Part shown: positions 9,455 to 19,479 of the stretch, in pieces
Layout of the letters: every line of letters begins with the position of its first letter
How positions within the stretch are numbered: position 1 is the stretch's first letter
Source: Rhodobacteraceae bacterium SB2
GTDB taxonomy: Bacteria > Pseudomonadota > Alphaproteobacteria > Rhodobacterales > Rhodobacteraceae
Direction of reading: 5' to 3'
DNA: 64,000 nucleotides
NCBI GenBank assembly: GCA_001642945.1
Contig: LGRT01000013.1
Coordinates: forward strand, 489,224 to 553,223
The notes under the pieces: model-generated
What the model was told of the DNA's origin: nothing
Databases searched by the model: none
What the model saw: only the letters and a program-made list of their open reading frames with translations
Program-made: the position numbers and the translations under genes

Positions 9455-12400
9455 GCGCGCGTGATCCCGCCAGCGCGCGCCAACTTGCTGCGGCGCGCCC
9501 CGAAATATCAACATGGCTATCGGCCAATGCTGGCTCGGGCAAAACCAAAGTGTTAACCGATCGGGTGGCGCGCTTGTTGTTAAATGGCGTATTGCCCGAG
9601 CATATCCTATGCCTGACCTATACGAAAGCGGCTGCCAGCGAAATGCAAAACCGGCTTTTTGAGCGGCTTGGGGCATGGTCGATGCGCGCCGATGTCGCGC
9701 TGCGCGATGAGTTGCAGCAATTGGGTCTTGAAACCGAACTTGACGCGGCGATGCTGCGCAAAGCCAGAACCCTGTTTGCCCGTGCCATTGAGGCGCCTGG
9801 TGGTTTGAAAATTCAAACCATTCATTCCTTTTGCGCGGCGCTGCTGCGGCGGTTTCCGCTGGAGGCGGGTGTGAGCCCGCAATTTCATGAGATGGATGAA
9901 CGCGCGAGTCGCTTATTGGCGGGCAGCATTCTGGATGACATTTCCGCCTCGGATCAGCAGTCGGTAATCGGTTCAGTGGCCGCTTATTGTAACGAAACGG
10001 ATGTTATGGACCTGATCGCCTCTGTCTTGAAACACCGGCAGTTATTTGCGCAGGGCAGCGCCAAAGCAGAGATCTGGGGGCGATTGAATCTTCCCGTGAC
10101 TCTTACCGGCGAAGCGCTGTGCGCAGGGGTATTCACACAGGATGCCTGGGGTTTGATTGGCACGCTGGTCAGTGTTCTCAGTACCGGATCTTCCACCGAT
10201 CAGCGTAATGGCGAAAAGCTCGCCAAATTGTCTGCGCCAAGCCTTGAGGCGCTTGGCCTGTTGGAACAGCTGTTGCTTTGGGGTGAGGGTACAACAAAAA
10301 ATACGCCGTTTTCCGCAAAAATTGACGCCTTTCCAACCAAAGCGCTGAGAGACGGCGCGTTGCAGCCCCATTTGCCTGCGCTTCACGCCTTAATGGCGCG
10401 CGTTGAAGATACCCGTGATCAACGGCTGGGGCTTATGGCAGCCCAGAAAACCGCCGTGCTCTATGCGTTTGCTGCGGTTTTTCTGCCGGCTTACGAGCGT
10501 GAAAAACAGGCGCGGGGATGGTTGGATTTTGACGATCTGATTTTAAAGGCGCGCGGGTTGTTAACGGATCAAGCTGTGGCAGATTGGGTTTTGTACCGCT
10601 TGGATGGTGGCATTGATCATATTTTGGTGGATGAGGCGCAGGATACCAGCCCCATTCAGTGGCAGGTGATCGAAAAACTGGCCCAAGAATTCACCAGCGG
10701 CCAAGGCGCACGGTCAAATCGCGGCCGAACGATTTTTGTGGTTGGGGATAAAAAGCAATCGATTTATTCCTTTCAGGGCGCAGACCCGGCTGAGTTTGAT
10801 CGGATGAAAGCAGATTTTGCAGCGCGGTTGAAACCCACTGACACGCCGCTATTTGACGCCAGCCTGGCGCATTCATTTCGATCGTCTTCGGCAATTTTGG
10901 CATTGGTAGATAAGTTATTTGCGCCGGCATCGGGCGTGTCGGGTGCTGCCGGCGAACAGCATTTGGCCTTTAAAACTAAAATGCCGGGGCGGGTGGATCT
11001 ATGGCCCGCGCTTGAGGCGGTGGAAAAGCAAAAAGATCGCTCTTGGGAGCGCCCTGTTGACCTACCGGATCAAGACAATCATTTGGTGCAATTGGCGCGC
11101 CATATTGCCGAAGAAATTGACCATATGATCACCCAGAAGGTGGCGATACCCGAAGAAATTGGAAAAACCGGCCGCTATCATATGCGGCCAGTGCGCGCCG
11201 CGGATTTCCTGATTCTTGTCCAGCGCCGTTCTGATTTGTTTCAAGAAATTATTCGCGCCTGCAAAGCCCAAAACCTACCGATCGCGGGCGCGGATCGTTT
11301 GAAACTGGGCGCTGAAATGGCGGTAAAAGATTTATTGGCGCTCTTGGCTTTTCTGGCCACGCCGGAAGATGATTTATCCTTGGCTGTGGTGCTAAAATCG
11401 CCCTTGGTCGGCTGGGATGAGCAAACGCTTTTCACGTTGGCGCAGGGGCGCGGCAGAAAGTTTCTCTGGCAGGTTTTGCGCGCGGCAACCGATCAGCATG
11501 GGCATTTGATTGCGATGTTGAATGATTTGTTGCTACAGGCTGATTTTTTGCGCCCCTATGAATTGCTCGAGCGCGTTTTGACGCATTACGCGGGCCGCAA
11601 GCTGCTTTTGGGTCGCTTGGGTCAAGAAGCCGAAGATGGGCTGAACGCGCTTTTAGGGCAGGCGATGGCCTATGAGCGCAGCGAGGTTCCCAGCCTGACA
11701 GGGTTTTTGGTTTGGATGCAATCTGACGGGTTGGAGATCAAACGCCAAGCCGATCAAGATGGCAATCAAATCCGCGTGATGACGGTGCATGGCGCCAAGG
11801 GATTGGAATCTCCCATCGTTATTTTGCCCGATACGGCGAAGCGTGACGCGCGGTTGCACGATGATTTATTGGTCGCCCAAGATGGCGCGTTTTGGAAAGT
11901 GCCTCGCGCCGAAATGCCGCCGCGATTGCGCGAATTGCGCGAGCGCAAGCTGCGTGCGGAAGAGGAAGAGCGCGACCGTTTGTTATACGTGGCGATAACG
12001 CGGGCGGAAAAATGGCTGATCGTGGCCGCTGCCGGGGATTTGGGGGCGGACCAACGGGCTTGGTATCAAAAAATCAGCCTTGGGGTTGAGGCTCTTGCGG
12101 CGCAATCGCAGCGTTTTCCAACGGGTATGGGGCGCCGTTTTGACTATGGCGTTTGGGCCCCGTGTAGCGCAGAGGTCGAAGAAGAACAAAGCGTGCCGAG
12201 CCTCGTTTTGGAAGAGTTCTTCAATGAGGTGGCGCCGCCGGTCCCGGCCCAACCAAAGCCGTTAAGCCCCTCTGATTTGGGGGGTGAGAAATCGCTGCAG
12301 TCGGATGCTGAGGAGACGGATGAAGACGCAAAGTTACGGGGACTGCAAATTCACAAATTGCTTGAAGTGCTGCCAAGTCTTGATCCTGCGCTCTGGCCCG

Positions 12401-12846
12401 ATATGTGTTCTAAAATTTTGGATCAGGCAGGTTTGCCCGCCTCTGCAGAGACGTTTGAGGCGCTTAAAGCGGAAGTTCTGGGCGTTTTAAAGACCCCCGA
12501 TTTGCAATTTTTATTTGGTTTTGATGCGCTTGCGGAAGTGGCCTTGTCAGGCCCAGTGGCGGTCCTTGAGAACAAGCAGGTTTACGGCATTGTTGATCGT
12601 TTGGTGGTGCAAGAGGCGGCTGTTTGGCTGGTTGATTTTAAATCAAATGCGCAAGTTCCAGAAAGCCCGGCAGAGGTGCCATTGGGGCTTTTGCGTCAGA
12701 TGGCCGCTTATGCTGCGGTTATCGCCCGTACCTATCCTGACCATCAGATAATCCCGGCGCTGCTCTGGACCAAACAGGCGCGTTTGATGCCCTTGCCGGA
12801 CGCGCTCTTGGCAAACGTATTTTCCGAGCCATCCCTTGACCTTTAG
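9451..12846 (+). CDS. addA: Double-strand break repair helicase AddA
   Basis: AddA is the UvrD-family helicase and nuclease subunit of AddAB. From the ATG at 9451 it has 1131 residues. The Walker A is NAGSGKT (residues 26-32), motif II appears as ILVDEAQDTSPIQWQ, motif III-IV includes FVVGDKKQSIYSFQGADP, motif V is VMTVHGAKGLESPIV and motif VI is RLLYVAITRAEKW. The C terminus has a PD-(D/E)XK nuclease with VWLVDFKSN. I chose 9451 rather than an earlier in-frame start at 9412 because it makes the ATGA overlap with addB and starts directly before the conserved region. Confidence 0.95.
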   Translation: MSARDPASARQLAAARPEISTWLSANAGSGKTKVLTDRVARLLLNGVLPEHILCLTYTKAAASEMQNRLFERLGAWSMRADVALRDELQQLGLETELDAAMLRKARTLFARAIEAPGGLKIQTIHSFCAALLRRFPLEAGVSPQFHEMDERASRLLAGSILDDISASDQQSVIGSVAAYCNETDVMDLIASVLKHRQLFAQGSAKAEIWGRLNLPVTLTGEALCAGVFTQDAWGLIGTLVSVLSTGSSTDQRNGEKLAKLSAPSLEALGLLEQLLLWGEGTTKNTPFSAKIDAFPTKALRDGALQPHLPALHALMARVEDTRDQRLGLMAAQKTAVLYAFAAVFLPAYEREKQARGWLDFDDLILKARGLLTDQAVADWVLYRLDGGIDHILVDEAQDTSPIQWQVIEKLAQEFTSGQGARSNRGRTIFVVGDKKQSIYSFQGADPAEFDRMKADFAARLKPTDTPLFDASLAHSFRSSSAILALVDKLFAPASGVSGAAGEQHLAFKTKMPGRVDLWPALEAVEKQKDRSWERPVDLPDQDNHLVQLARHIAEEIDHMITQKVAIPEEIGKTGRYHMRPVRAADFLILVQRRSDLFQEIIRACKAQNLPIAGADRLKLGAEMAVKDLLALLAFLATPEDDLSLAVVLKSPLVGWDEQTLFTLAQGRGRKFLWQVLRAATDQHGHLIAMLNDLLLQADFLRPYELLERVLTHYAGRKLLLGRLGQEAEDGLNALLGQAMAYERSEVPSLTGFLVWMQSDGLEIKRQADQDGNQIRVMTVHGAKGLESPIVILPDTAKRDARLHDDLLVAQDGAFWKVPRAEMPPRLRELRERKLRAEEEERDRLLYVAITRAEKWLIVAAAGDLGADQRAWYQKISLGVEALAAQSQRFPTGMGRRFDYGVWAPCSAEVEEEQSVPSLVLEEFFNEVAPPVPAQPKPLSPSDLGGEKSLQSDAEETDEDAKLRGLQIHKLLEVLPSLDPALWPDMCSKILDQAGLPASAETFEALKAEVLGVLKTPDLQFLFGFDALAEVALSGPVAVLENKQVYGIVDRLVVQEAAVWLVDFKSNAQVPESPAEVPLGLLRQMAAYAAVIARTYPDHQIIPALLWTKQARLMPLPDALLANVFSEPSLDL

Positions 12847-12900
12847 GGGCGCGATGCCTAGGTTCCCGCTATCAGAAATGTGGTTTCAGGAGATACGAAA

Positions 12901-13221
12901 ATGGCTACAGTTGCCGTCACAGACGAGACTTTCGACAGCGAAGTAAAAAACTCTGACGTTCCTGTCGTGGTTGATTTTTGGGCGGAATGGTGTGGCCCTT
13001 GCAAGCAAATCGGTCCGGCGCTGGAAGAGCTGTCGGTTGAAATGGCCGGCAAAATTAAAATCGCCAAAGTCGATGTGGATACAAACCCAAATTCCGCCGC
13101 CTCCATGGGGGTGCGGGGTATTCCGGCGTTGTTTATTTTCAAAGATGGCGAAGTGATTTCGAACCGCGCTGGCGCTGCACCGAAAGCCGCACTGCAAAGC
13201 TGGATAGAAGATAGCATTTAA
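12901..13221 (+). CDS. trxA: Thioredoxin 1
   Basis: This is a cytosolic disulfide reductant of 106 residues with the active site WCGPC (Cys31, Cys34), the buried Asp in VVDFWA, and the cis-proline motif GIPAL. The start at 12901 (MATVAVTDE) is preceded by GGAGATACGAAA and gives the normal length, so the in-frame start at 12880 is not needed. It lies 54 bp after addA and ends at a clear intrinsic terminator, so it closes the tsaE-amgK-murU-addBA transcription unit or has its own promoter in the gap. Confidence 0.96.
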   Translation: MATVAVTDETFDSEVKNSDVPVVVDFWAEWCGPCKQIGPALEELSVEMAGKIKIAKVDVDTNPNSAASMGVRGIPALFIFKDGEVISNRAGAAPKAALQSWIEDSI

Positions 13222-13249
13222 GCTCTCTGAGATGCTGTGATGTCGAATT

Positions 13250-13271
13250 GGGCACCTTTGGTGCCCTTTTT
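13250..13271 (+). terminator. Rho-independent terminator after trxA
   Basis: A perfect 7-bp stem GGGCACC / GGTGCCC with a 3-base TTT loop is followed by five T residues. It lies 28 bp after the trxA stop codon and before the hslV Shine-Dalgarno sequence, so it separates the two transcription units. Confidence 0.88.
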
Positions 13272-13352
13272 CGCACCAAACCCGAACTTTATGCATGCGC
13301 GTTAATGCAGCGCATATCACCGATAGCGCAGAGCGTAAAAAAGGAGAGGCGT

Positions 13353-13910
13353 ATGAGCCAAAGTGATTTTCCCGGATGGCATGGCACCACGATTATCGGC
13401 GTTAAAAAATCGGGCAAAGTGGTGATCGCGGGGGATGGTCAGGTTTCGTTGGGGCAAACGGTGATCAAAGGCACAGCGCGCAAAGTGCGCCGCTTATCCC
13501 CCGGCGGTTTTGACGTGATCGCAGGTTTTGCGGGTTCAACCGCTGATGCGTTTACGCTTTTGGAGCGGCTTGAAGCAAAGCTGGAAGCCGCGCCTGGACA
13601 GCTAGAGCGGGCTTCGGTTGAACTGGCCAAAGATTGGCGTACGGATAAATATCTTCAAAAGCTGGAAGCGATGTTGATCGTCACCGATGGCAAAAAGCTT
13701 TTTGTGATCACGGGCGCCGGTGATGTGCTTGAGCCCGAGCATAATATTGCGGCGATCGGCTCGGGTGGCAATTTTGCCTTGGCGGCAGCGCGTGGCATGA
13801 TGGATAGCGATAAAGACGCAGAAACAATTGCCCGCGAGGCGATGGCGATCGCCGCTGATATCTGCGTCTACACGAATGGCAAATTGACGGTCGAGGATCT
13901 TTCAGAATGA
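13353..13910 (+). CDS. hslV: ATP-dependent protease subunit HslV
   Basis: HslV is the threonine peptidase of the HslUV (ClpYQ) protease. The 185-residue protein starts [14 protein letters not shown]. The catalytic residue is the first threonine of the GTTI motif (Thr12), which is exposed by removal of the short propeptide. Other family marks are [14 protein letters not shown] and the Gly-rich [14 protein letters not shown]. The ATG at 13353 is chosen over an upstream frame start because AGGAGAG precedes it and the propeptide has normal length. The stop overlaps the next gene by 4 bases (ATGA). Confidence 0.96.
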   Translation: MSQSDFPGWHGTTIIGVKKSGKVVIAGDGQVSLGQTVIKGTARKVRRLSPGGFDVIAGFAGSTADAFTLLERLEAKLEAAPGQLERASVELAKDWRTDKYLQKLEAMLIVTDGKKLFVITGAGDVLEPEHNIAAIGSGGNFALAAARGMMDSDKDAETIAREAMAIAADICVYTNGKLTVEDLSE

Positions 13911-14977
13911 CCCTTATCCCGCCTGAAACGTTGCGGTCAGCCGTTCAGGCGGGTATTTTAAATGAAGCCCAGGCGGTACGTCTTTCGGTACATCTTCAAA
14001 CAGAGTTTGGGTCTCGCGCCGCGTTGTCGCGCGATGATGAGCCCTTTGAATTTTTTAGAGGGTTTTCGGAAATTTTTGTCACTTTGGGGTTAAGCCTGTT
14101 ATGGGGCGGTGCGCTGGGACTGATTGGACTGTCTGTATCTTGGATGTTTGCGCATTTTTGTTGTTTGGTTTTATGCCTAGGCCTGGCGCGCTATTTCACG
14201 CTGATACGGCGGATGAGCTTGCCCAGCATCGCTTTGGCGCTGGGCGCCGCGGTGAATGGCAGCGCGGTGTTTTCAATTGGTTTTTTCGAGCTTGGAAGCT
14301 TTGAAAAAGCGCCTCTTATGGCGCTGGCAGCGCTTGGTATGGGGGGCATGGCTTTATATTTTAAAGTTTTCAAACTGCCGTTTGCGATGTTTTTGTTTGG
14401 CCTGTTCGCGATGCTGTTGAGCTATAGCGTGGCGCTTGACCTAACCGATATCTCCCTTGCGCCCGCAAATTTTCCGGAAATGTTTTTCAATTTAGGCATC
14501 GGTGCACCGGTGGCCTATGCCTCGCTTGGTCTTGGCTTTGCAATGATGGCGCTGGGGCTTTGGTTTGACATGCAGGATCCGCACCGCTTGGGTCGATTTG
14601 CGGCAACTGGATTTTGGCTGCATATTCTTGCCGCGCCGGCCTTGGTGAATACGGCAGCTTTCTCCCTTTATAAATTGGGCGGGACAACGGGTTATCTTTC
14701 GATGGCGGGTCTGCTTTTATTGGTAACCGTTTTTGCGTTGATTATTGATCGCCGTTCTTTTTTAACAGCGGGCTTATTCTATTTTATCGCCGTGATTGTT
14801 TGGATCACAAACCAAGCGCTGGGAGAGGCATTTGGCGGGGTATCGATTGTGTTTATACTCGGCGTGCTATTTACGGCATTGGGCACTTGGTGGGTGCAAA
14901 TGCGCGGCGCAGTGTTGCGTGCCTTGCCAGAGTTTCCCGGCAAATCTAACCTTCCCCCTTATCGATCAGAGGATTAA
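13907..14977 (+). CDS. DUF2157-like multi-pass membrane protein between hslV and hslU
   Basis: I do not know its function. The 356-residue product has a soluble N-terminal segment of about 60 residues with the pattern [19 protein letters not shown], resembling the start of DUF2157 proteins, followed by about nine or ten hydrophobic segments (for example [15 protein letters not shown] and [14 protein letters not shown]). It is tightly embedded: it overlaps hslV by 4 bases and the hslU ATG follows its stop codon directly. Co-translation with both HslUV subunits suggests a link to membrane-protein quality control, but that is inference. Confidence 0.8.
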   Translation: MTLIPPETLRSAVQAGILNEAQAVRLSVHLQTEFGSRAALSRDDEPFEFFRGFSEIFVTLGLSLLWGGALGLIGLSVSWMFAHFCCLVLCLGLARYFTLIRRMSLPSIALALGAAVNGSAVFSIGFFELGSFEKAPLMALAALGMGGMALYFKVFKLPFAMFLFGLFAMLLSYSVALDLTDISLAPANFPEMFFNLGIGAPVAYASLGLGFAMMALGLWFDMQDPHRLGRFAATGFWLHILAAPALVNTAAFSLYKLGGTTGYLSMAGLLLLVTVFALIIDRRSFLTAGLFYFIAVIVWITNQALGEAFGGVSIVFILGVLFTALGTWWVQMRGAVLRALPEFPGKSNLPPYRSED

Positions 14978-16285
14978 ATGACTGACTTAACTCCGCGTGA
15001 AATTGTTTCAGAACTTGACCGTTATATTATCGGGCAACGCGATGCGAAGCGCGCCGTTGCCGTGGCGCTGCGCTCTCGCTGGCGGCGCAAACAACTTGAT
15101 GCCAGCTTGCGCGATGAAGTTTATCCTAAAAATATCCTTATGATCGGGCCAACCGGCGTGGGTAAAACCGAAATAAGCCGGCGGCTTGCCAAACTGGCGA
15201 AAGCCCCTTTCATAAAAATTGAAGCAACCAAGTTCACCGAAGTGGGCTATGTGGGGCGAGATGTCGAGCAAATCATCCGCGATTTGGTTGATTCTGCCAT
15301 CGCGATGACGCGCGCGCAGATGCGCGATGATGTGCGCGCAAAGGCCGCTCAGGCGGCGGAAGATCGGGTAATAGAAGCCATTGCCGGATCCGATGCGCGT
15401 TCTGCCACGCGCGAAATGTTTCGCAAAAAGCTGCGCGCTGGCGAGCTGGATGATCAAGAGATCGAACTTGACGTTGCCGATACCAGCACGCCCACACCCA
15501 TGTTGGATATTCCCGGTCAGCCCGGCAGCCAGATGGGCATGATGAATATAGGCGATCTGTTTGGCAAAGCGTTTGGTCAACGCACGGTGAAGCGCAAAAT
15601 CAAAGTGTCTGATAGCCATGATCTTTTGGTTGGGGAAGAGGCGGATAAACTGCTAGATGATGACAGTGTTACCCGCGCTGCGATCGAAGCGGTGCAAGAA
15701 AATGGCATCGTGTTTTTGGATGAAATTGATAAAGTCTGCGCGCGCAGCGATGCGCGTGGCGGTGATGTCAGCCGCGAAGGTGTACAACGCGATTTGCTGC
15801 CTTTGATCGAAGGCACCGTGGTCAGTACGAAATATGGCCCGGTCAATACCGATCATATCTTGTTCATTGCCTCGGGCGCGTTTCATGTGGCCAAACCGTC
15901 GGATCTGCTTCCTGAATTGCAGGGCCGATTGCCCATCCGGGTTGAATTGCGCGCGCTCAGCGAAGAAGATTTTGTGCGTATTCTCACCGAGACCGATAAT
16001 GCGTTGACCCTGCAATATACCGCGCTGATGGGGGCCGAAGGTGTTGTGGTTAACTTTACCGAAGAGGGGATCGCCGCGCTGGCAAAAATAGCCGCGCAAG
16101 TGAACCTGTCGGTGGAAAATATTGGTGCGCGGCGGCTTTATACGGTGATCGAGCGGGTGTTTGAAGAGCTGTCGTTTGCCGCCCCTGACCGCGCCGGTGA
16201 GACCGTTGAGGTCACGGCTAAATTTGTGGAAGATAATTTGGGTGATCTGGCCAAAAGTGCCGATCTTAGCCGTTATGTTTTGTAA
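14978..16285 (+). CDS. hslU: ATP-dependent protease ATPase subunit HslU
   Basis: HslU is the AAA+ unfoldase that feeds substrates into HslV. The 435-residue protein has Walker A GPTGVGKT (residues 57-64), the pore-loop GYVGRDVE, Walker [12 protein letters not shown], the sensor region FIASGAFH, and the C-terminal tail SRYVL that docks into HslV. The I-domain between the Walker motifs is complete. It directly follows the DUF2157-like gene. I see no convincing terminator after it. Confidence 0.97.
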   Translation: MTDLTPREIVSELDRYIIGQRDAKRAVAVALRSRWRRKQLDASLRDEVYPKNILMIGPTGVGKTEISRRLAKLAKAPFIKIEATKFTEVGYVGRDVEQIIRDLVDSAIAMTRAQMRDDVRAKAAQAAEDRVIEAIAGSDARSATREMFRKKLRAGELDDQEIELDVADTSTPTPMLDIPGQPGSQMGMMNIGDLFGKAFGQRTVKRKIKVSDSHDLLVGEEADKLLDDDSVTRAAIEAVQENGIVFLDEIDKVCARSDARGGDVSREGVQRDLLPLIEGTVVSTKYGPVNTDHILFIASGAFHVAKPSDLLPELQGRLPIRVELRALSEEDFVRILTETDNALTLQYTALMGAEGVVVNFTEEGIAALAKIAAQVNLSVENIGARRLYTVIERVFEELSFAAPDRAGETVEVTAKFVEDNLGDLAKSADLSRYVL

Positions 16286-16289
16286 CGCT

Positions 16290-16745
16290 GCTGGTTTGAC
16301 CTTGCAGAGCGCTTTGATCCGTTGAAAGCGGGCATGCATACGTGCTGTCCTGCGTGAAAACCACGGCTGCGTGAACCCCGCATCTTCAAAAGAGCGGTGC
16401 ATATGGGCAGTATCGCCCCGCATAGTGCTTGGATGGTTGAACCGTCTGAGCGGGCAATCAAGATTGAACGCGGCCTGAATATACGCGGAAATGTCAGTGC
16501 GATTGCCAAGAAAGGGTGAGGCCAGATTATAGGTGTCGTACAGGGCATGACTGCGCGTTGCTTCGTGCCAAGACCCGTTCAGCCTGAGACGGTCAAAAAT
16601 CAGCCGCTACGCCGCCAAAATAAGCGCCGGGTTGCGCGGCTGCCAATAAACGCGAAAACAGATCAAAGCCTTTCTGGTTCGATTGAATTGGCCTGATGAG
16701 ACGCACCAGCCTTTTCTGATCGCTTCCAGCACCATAATAATCGCA
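16290..16745 (-). pseudogene. Decayed gene remnant, unidentified family
   Basis: On the reverse strand two protein-like stretches lie end to end in different frames. The first (16745 down to about 16593) reads CDYYGAGSDQKRLVRLIRPI and continues to QPGAYFGGVAADF before a stop. The second (about 16606 down to 16290) reads RLIFDRLRLNGSWHEATRSH and continues through YNLASPFLGNRTD, LRRFNHPSTMRGDTAHM and AGFTQPWFSRR. They join sensibly if one frameshift near 16595-16608 is assumed. A stop codon lies just upstream of the first stretch and no start codon is obvious. This is a gene fragment broken by frameshift and truncation. I do not recognise the family. Confidence 0.5.
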
Positions 16746-16903
16746 GTTTAGTCAGCGCCTATTTTTTCGGTAAGATTTTTCGAAAAGTCGCCTCTTTTGC
16801 GGGCGAGCGCTCATCGCCCCTGCACAGCCTGAAGCTGCGCAACGACCGGCGGTTTAGAGGTGGGCGAACCTCTTTTACGTTTAAAAAACCGGAATCAAAT
16901 GTT

Positions 16904-16923
16904 TTTATTTATTTATTTATTTT
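16904..16923. repeat. (TTTA) tetranucleotide microsatellite
   Basis: Four to five consecutive TTTA units lie about 190 bp upstream of glpR. Such short tandem repeats can change copy number by strand slippage. There is no evidence from one sequence that this one does. Confidence 0.7.
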
Positions 16924-17058
16924 GCTTGCTGAAGGCTGGTGGGGCTGAGGCCAAATTTTTTGCGGTGCGATAAACAGCGTGCGCGTGTGGTTCTGATGGC
17001 GCGGCTCTGCGGCTTTGGTGACTTTTAGCCAAAGCAAATCAGTATCAGTTCGGTATAT

Positions 17059-17090
17059 TTGTTCATTTGAGCTTGCAAAATGTTCATATG
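17059..17090. promoter_or_regulatory. Candidate GlpR operator pair
   Basis: Two direct TTGTTCAT/ATGTTCAT sites lie 21 bases apart (two helical turns), at about 17059-17066 and 17080-17087, just before the glpR start. They resemble the half-site of the E. coli GlpR operator (ATGTTCG-like). The position fits autoregulation of glpR-glpD. The call rests on resemblance only. Confidence 0.4.
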
Positions 17091-17108
17091 GTCAGTTAAA
17101 CGCTGCGT

Positions 17109-17885
17109 ATGGTCTTCACATCCCGCCAAGAATCTTTCTTATCGCTCTTGCGCCAGCAAGGAGAGGTAGAAGTTGAGCTGTTGGCGAAAGACTGGAACAT
17201 CGCCACGCAAACAGTACGGCGTGATTTGGGCGTCTTGTGCCATGCCGGCCTAGCGCTGCGTACGCATGGCGGCGCAAAACGTATCAGCGGAGCTTCGGTG
17301 ATGGCTTATGAAGATCGCCGCATGGTGCATTTGAAGGCCAAGCAAGCGATCGCGGGCGCAACCGCGAAGCTGATCCCCAATGGCGCCTCAGTGGCGCTGA
17401 ATATCGGCACCACAACCGAATTGGTGGCAGAAGCCTTGCGCCAGCACCGCGATTTGACGGTGTTGTCGAACAACGTGAATATGGTGCCTATTTTTCGCGG
17501 ATCAGGTTTGAAATCCTTACATTTAATCGGTGGTGAGGTGCGCATGAGCGATGGCGCGATCATCGGTAGCGAGGCGGCGCGCGCGATCTCGCATTACAAA
17601 GTGGATTTTGCGATTATTGGAGCTTCGGCTTTGGATGAAGAGGGCGCCATCCTAGACTTTGATCATCATGAAGTGGAGGTGGCGCGGGCAATCTTAACCC
17701 ATGCACGTTGTAAAATTCTGGTGGCGGACGGGTCGAAATTTGGCGTGCCCGCGCCGTATAAAATCTGCGATGTGGATCAATTGGATCATATCGTTTTAGA
17801 GTCAGCCCCGCCGAAGGCTTTCGTTCAGCGCCTTAACGCGGCCTCAACCGCTTTGCATATTACACAGGAACAAACATATGTCTGA
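17109..17885 (+). CDS. glpR: DeoR-family glycerol-3-phosphate regulon repressor GlpR
   Basis: The 258-residue protein has an N-terminal DeoR helix-turn-helix (SRQESFLSLLRQQGEVEVEL then ATQTVRRDLGVL) and a C-terminal sugar-phosphate isomerase-like ligand domain with LNIGTTTELVAEAL, LIGGEVRMSDGAIIG and ILVADGSKFG. It overlaps glpD by 8 bases, so it most likely represses glycerol metabolism in response to glycerol 3-phosphate. No clear ribosome-binding site precedes the ATG at 17109, but the frame upstream is short and the HTH begins immediately after it. Candidate operator half-sites lie 20-50 bp upstream. Confidence 0.9.
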   Translation: MVFTSRQESFLSLLRQQGEVEVELLAKDWNIATQTVRRDLGVLCHAGLALRTHGGAKRISGASVMAYEDRRMVHLKAKQAIAGATAKLIPNGASVALNIGTTTELVAEALRQHRDLTVLSNNVNMVPIFRGSGLKSLHLIGGEVRMSDGAIIGSEAARAISHYKVDFAIIGASALDEEGAILDFDHHEVEVARAILTHARCKILVADGSKFGVPAPYKICDVDQLDHIVLESAPPKAFVQRLNAASTALHITQEQTYV

Positions 17886-19464
17886 AACACGCAATCCAGT
17901 GGATCTTTTTGTGATTGGTGGCGGTATCAATGGATGCGGGATCGCCCGTGATGCTGCGGGGCGCGGCTATTCCGTTGCATTGGCTGAAATGAATGATCTG
18001 GCCTCTGCCACCTCTTCGGCCTCGACCAAATTGTTTCATGGTGGCTTGCGCTATCTTGAGTTTTTAGAGTTCCGCTTGGTGCGCGAGGCCTTGATCGAAC
18101 GCGAAACCTTGCTGCGCGCGATGCCTCATATCAGTTGGCCGATGCGGTTTATTCTGCCCTATGACGCCTCGATGCGCTTTGACAGCGAAACCCCCGTCTC
18201 GCGGTTTTTGGCGCGTATCATGCCATGGATGAAGGGCCGCCGGCCTGCATGGTTATTGCGCTTGGCTCTTTTTCTTTATGACACTTTGGGGGGACGAAAA
18301 ATTCTGCCGGGAACAAGCCGTCTGAATTTGCAAACAGATCCTGAAGGTGCGCCGTTGAAACCCTTTTTGAAACAGGCGTTTGAATATTCGGATTGTTGGG
18401 TGGAGGATGCGCGTTTGGTGGTGCTGAACGCCCGTGATGCGGCGGCGCGCGGCGCAAAGATTAATGTGCGCAGCAAAGTTGTTGCGGCGCATTATGCGGA
18501 TGGGCTGTGGCATGTTCAGCTGCAAAGCCAAGATGGGGCGCAGCAAACCCTAAGCGCTAAAATGCTAGTAAATGCGGGTGGGCCTTGGGTTGAAACGGTG
18601 ATAAACGGCGCCTTGCGCTTGAACAGCCGCGATAAGGTGCGTTTGGTGCGCGGCAGCCATATCGTGACCCGAAAGTTATTCGACCACGAGAAAAGCTACT
18701 TTTTTCAAGGTAAGGATGGGCGCATTATGTTTGCCATCCCCTATGAAGAGGATTTTACGCTGATTGGTACAACCGATGCTGATCATTCTGATCCAGGGCA
18801 AAAACCCGAATGCTCTGCAGAAGAACAAGCCTATTTGTTGAATTTCGCCAATCAGTATTTTGCTGCAGAGGTCACTGCAAAGGATGTGGTCTGGCGCTAC
18901 GCCGGGGTGCGCCCGCTTTATGACGATGGGGCCAGTTCAGCCACCGCGGCCACGCGTGATTACGTGTTGCGGGTGGATCGCAGCGCCGGTGGGCCCGTGC
19001 TAAACGTGTTTGGTGGAAAAATCACCACATATCGGCGCTTGGCGGAATCTGCGCTGGAGTTGGTGGATGCAGAATTTGGTTCAACCAGCGCCAAATGGAC
19101 TGCTGGTGTGGCCTTGCCAGGGGGTGATTTCCCGGTCGATGGTGTTGCGCAATTGCGCCGCGATTTGGCAGAGGCTTTGCCATTTCTGCAGGCGTCAACC
19201 ATTCGCCGTTTGATCCGGCAATATGGCAGCGAGGCGCAGCAGATTTTTGCCGAGGCGGCCTCGGCGGAAGCGCTGGGGAATGATTTTGGCAGCGGCATTT
19301 ATCAGCGTGAACTGGATTGGGCCATTGCGCAGGAATGGGTCCATGGGGCGGATGATTTTCTATGGCGCCGCTCAAAGCTTGGGTTGCGGGTCTCGCCTGA
19401 TCAGCGGCAGGCGATTGAGGGGTATATTGCCGCGGCACTATCCGCTAAGGCGCGGGTTGCTTAG
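17878..19464 (+). CDS. glpD: Aerobic glycerol-3-phosphate dehydrogenase
   Basis: GlpD is the FAD-dependent, membrane-associated enzyme that oxidises glycerol 3-phosphate to dihydroxyacetone phosphate and passes electrons to quinone. The 528-residue protein has the FAD-binding Rossmann motif GGGINGCGIARDAAGRG near the N terminus, the family signature SSASTKLFHGGLRYLE, the FAIPYEEDFTLIGTTD stretch, and late FGGKITTYRRLAE. Length is normal. It is translationally coupled to glpR by an 8-base overlap. No glpF or glpK is nearby. Confidence 0.96.
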   Translation: MSETRNPVDLFVIGGGINGCGIARDAAGRGYSVALAEMNDLASATSSASTKLFHGGLRYLEFLEFRLVREALIERETLLRAMPHISWPMRFILPYDASMRFDSETPVSRFLARIMPWMKGRRPAWLLRLALFLYDTLGGRKILPGTSRLNLQTDPEGAPLKPFLKQAFEYSDCWVEDARLVVLNARDAAARGAKINVRSKVVAAHYADGLWHVQLQSQDGAQQTLSAKMLVNAGGPWVETVINGALRLNSRDKVRLVRGSHIVTRKLFDHEKSYFFQGKDGRIMFAIPYEEDFTLIGTTDADHSDPGQKPECSAEEQAYLLNFANQYFAAEVTAKDVVWRYAGVRPLYDDGASSATAATRDYVLRVDRSAGGPVLNVFGGKITTYRRLAESALELVDAEFGSTSAKWTAGVALPGGDFPVDGVAQLRRDLAEALPFLQASTIRRLIRQYGSEAQQIFAEAASAEALGNDFGSGIYQRELDWAIAQEWVHGADDFLWRRSKLGLRVSPDQRQAIEGYIAAALSAKARVA

Positions 19465-19479
19465 CTGCTAAACGCCGCC

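Larger units (their letters stand above)
16746..17108. other. Non-coding stretch upstream of glpR
   Basis: I find no convincing gene here. It is GC-rich at first (16800-16870), then AT-rich around a TTTA tetranucleotide repeat (16904-16923). The last 50 bases hold two TGTTCAT-containing sites that may be glpR operators. The left part may be the eroded 5' end of the decayed gene at 16290-16745. Confidence 0.5.

Noticed and set aside
15653..16423. Long reverse-strand open frame over hslU
   Set aside because: It is antisense to a clear hslU gene and its composition mirrors hslU codons. Only its first part outside hslU (the remnant at 16290-16745) looks protein-like.
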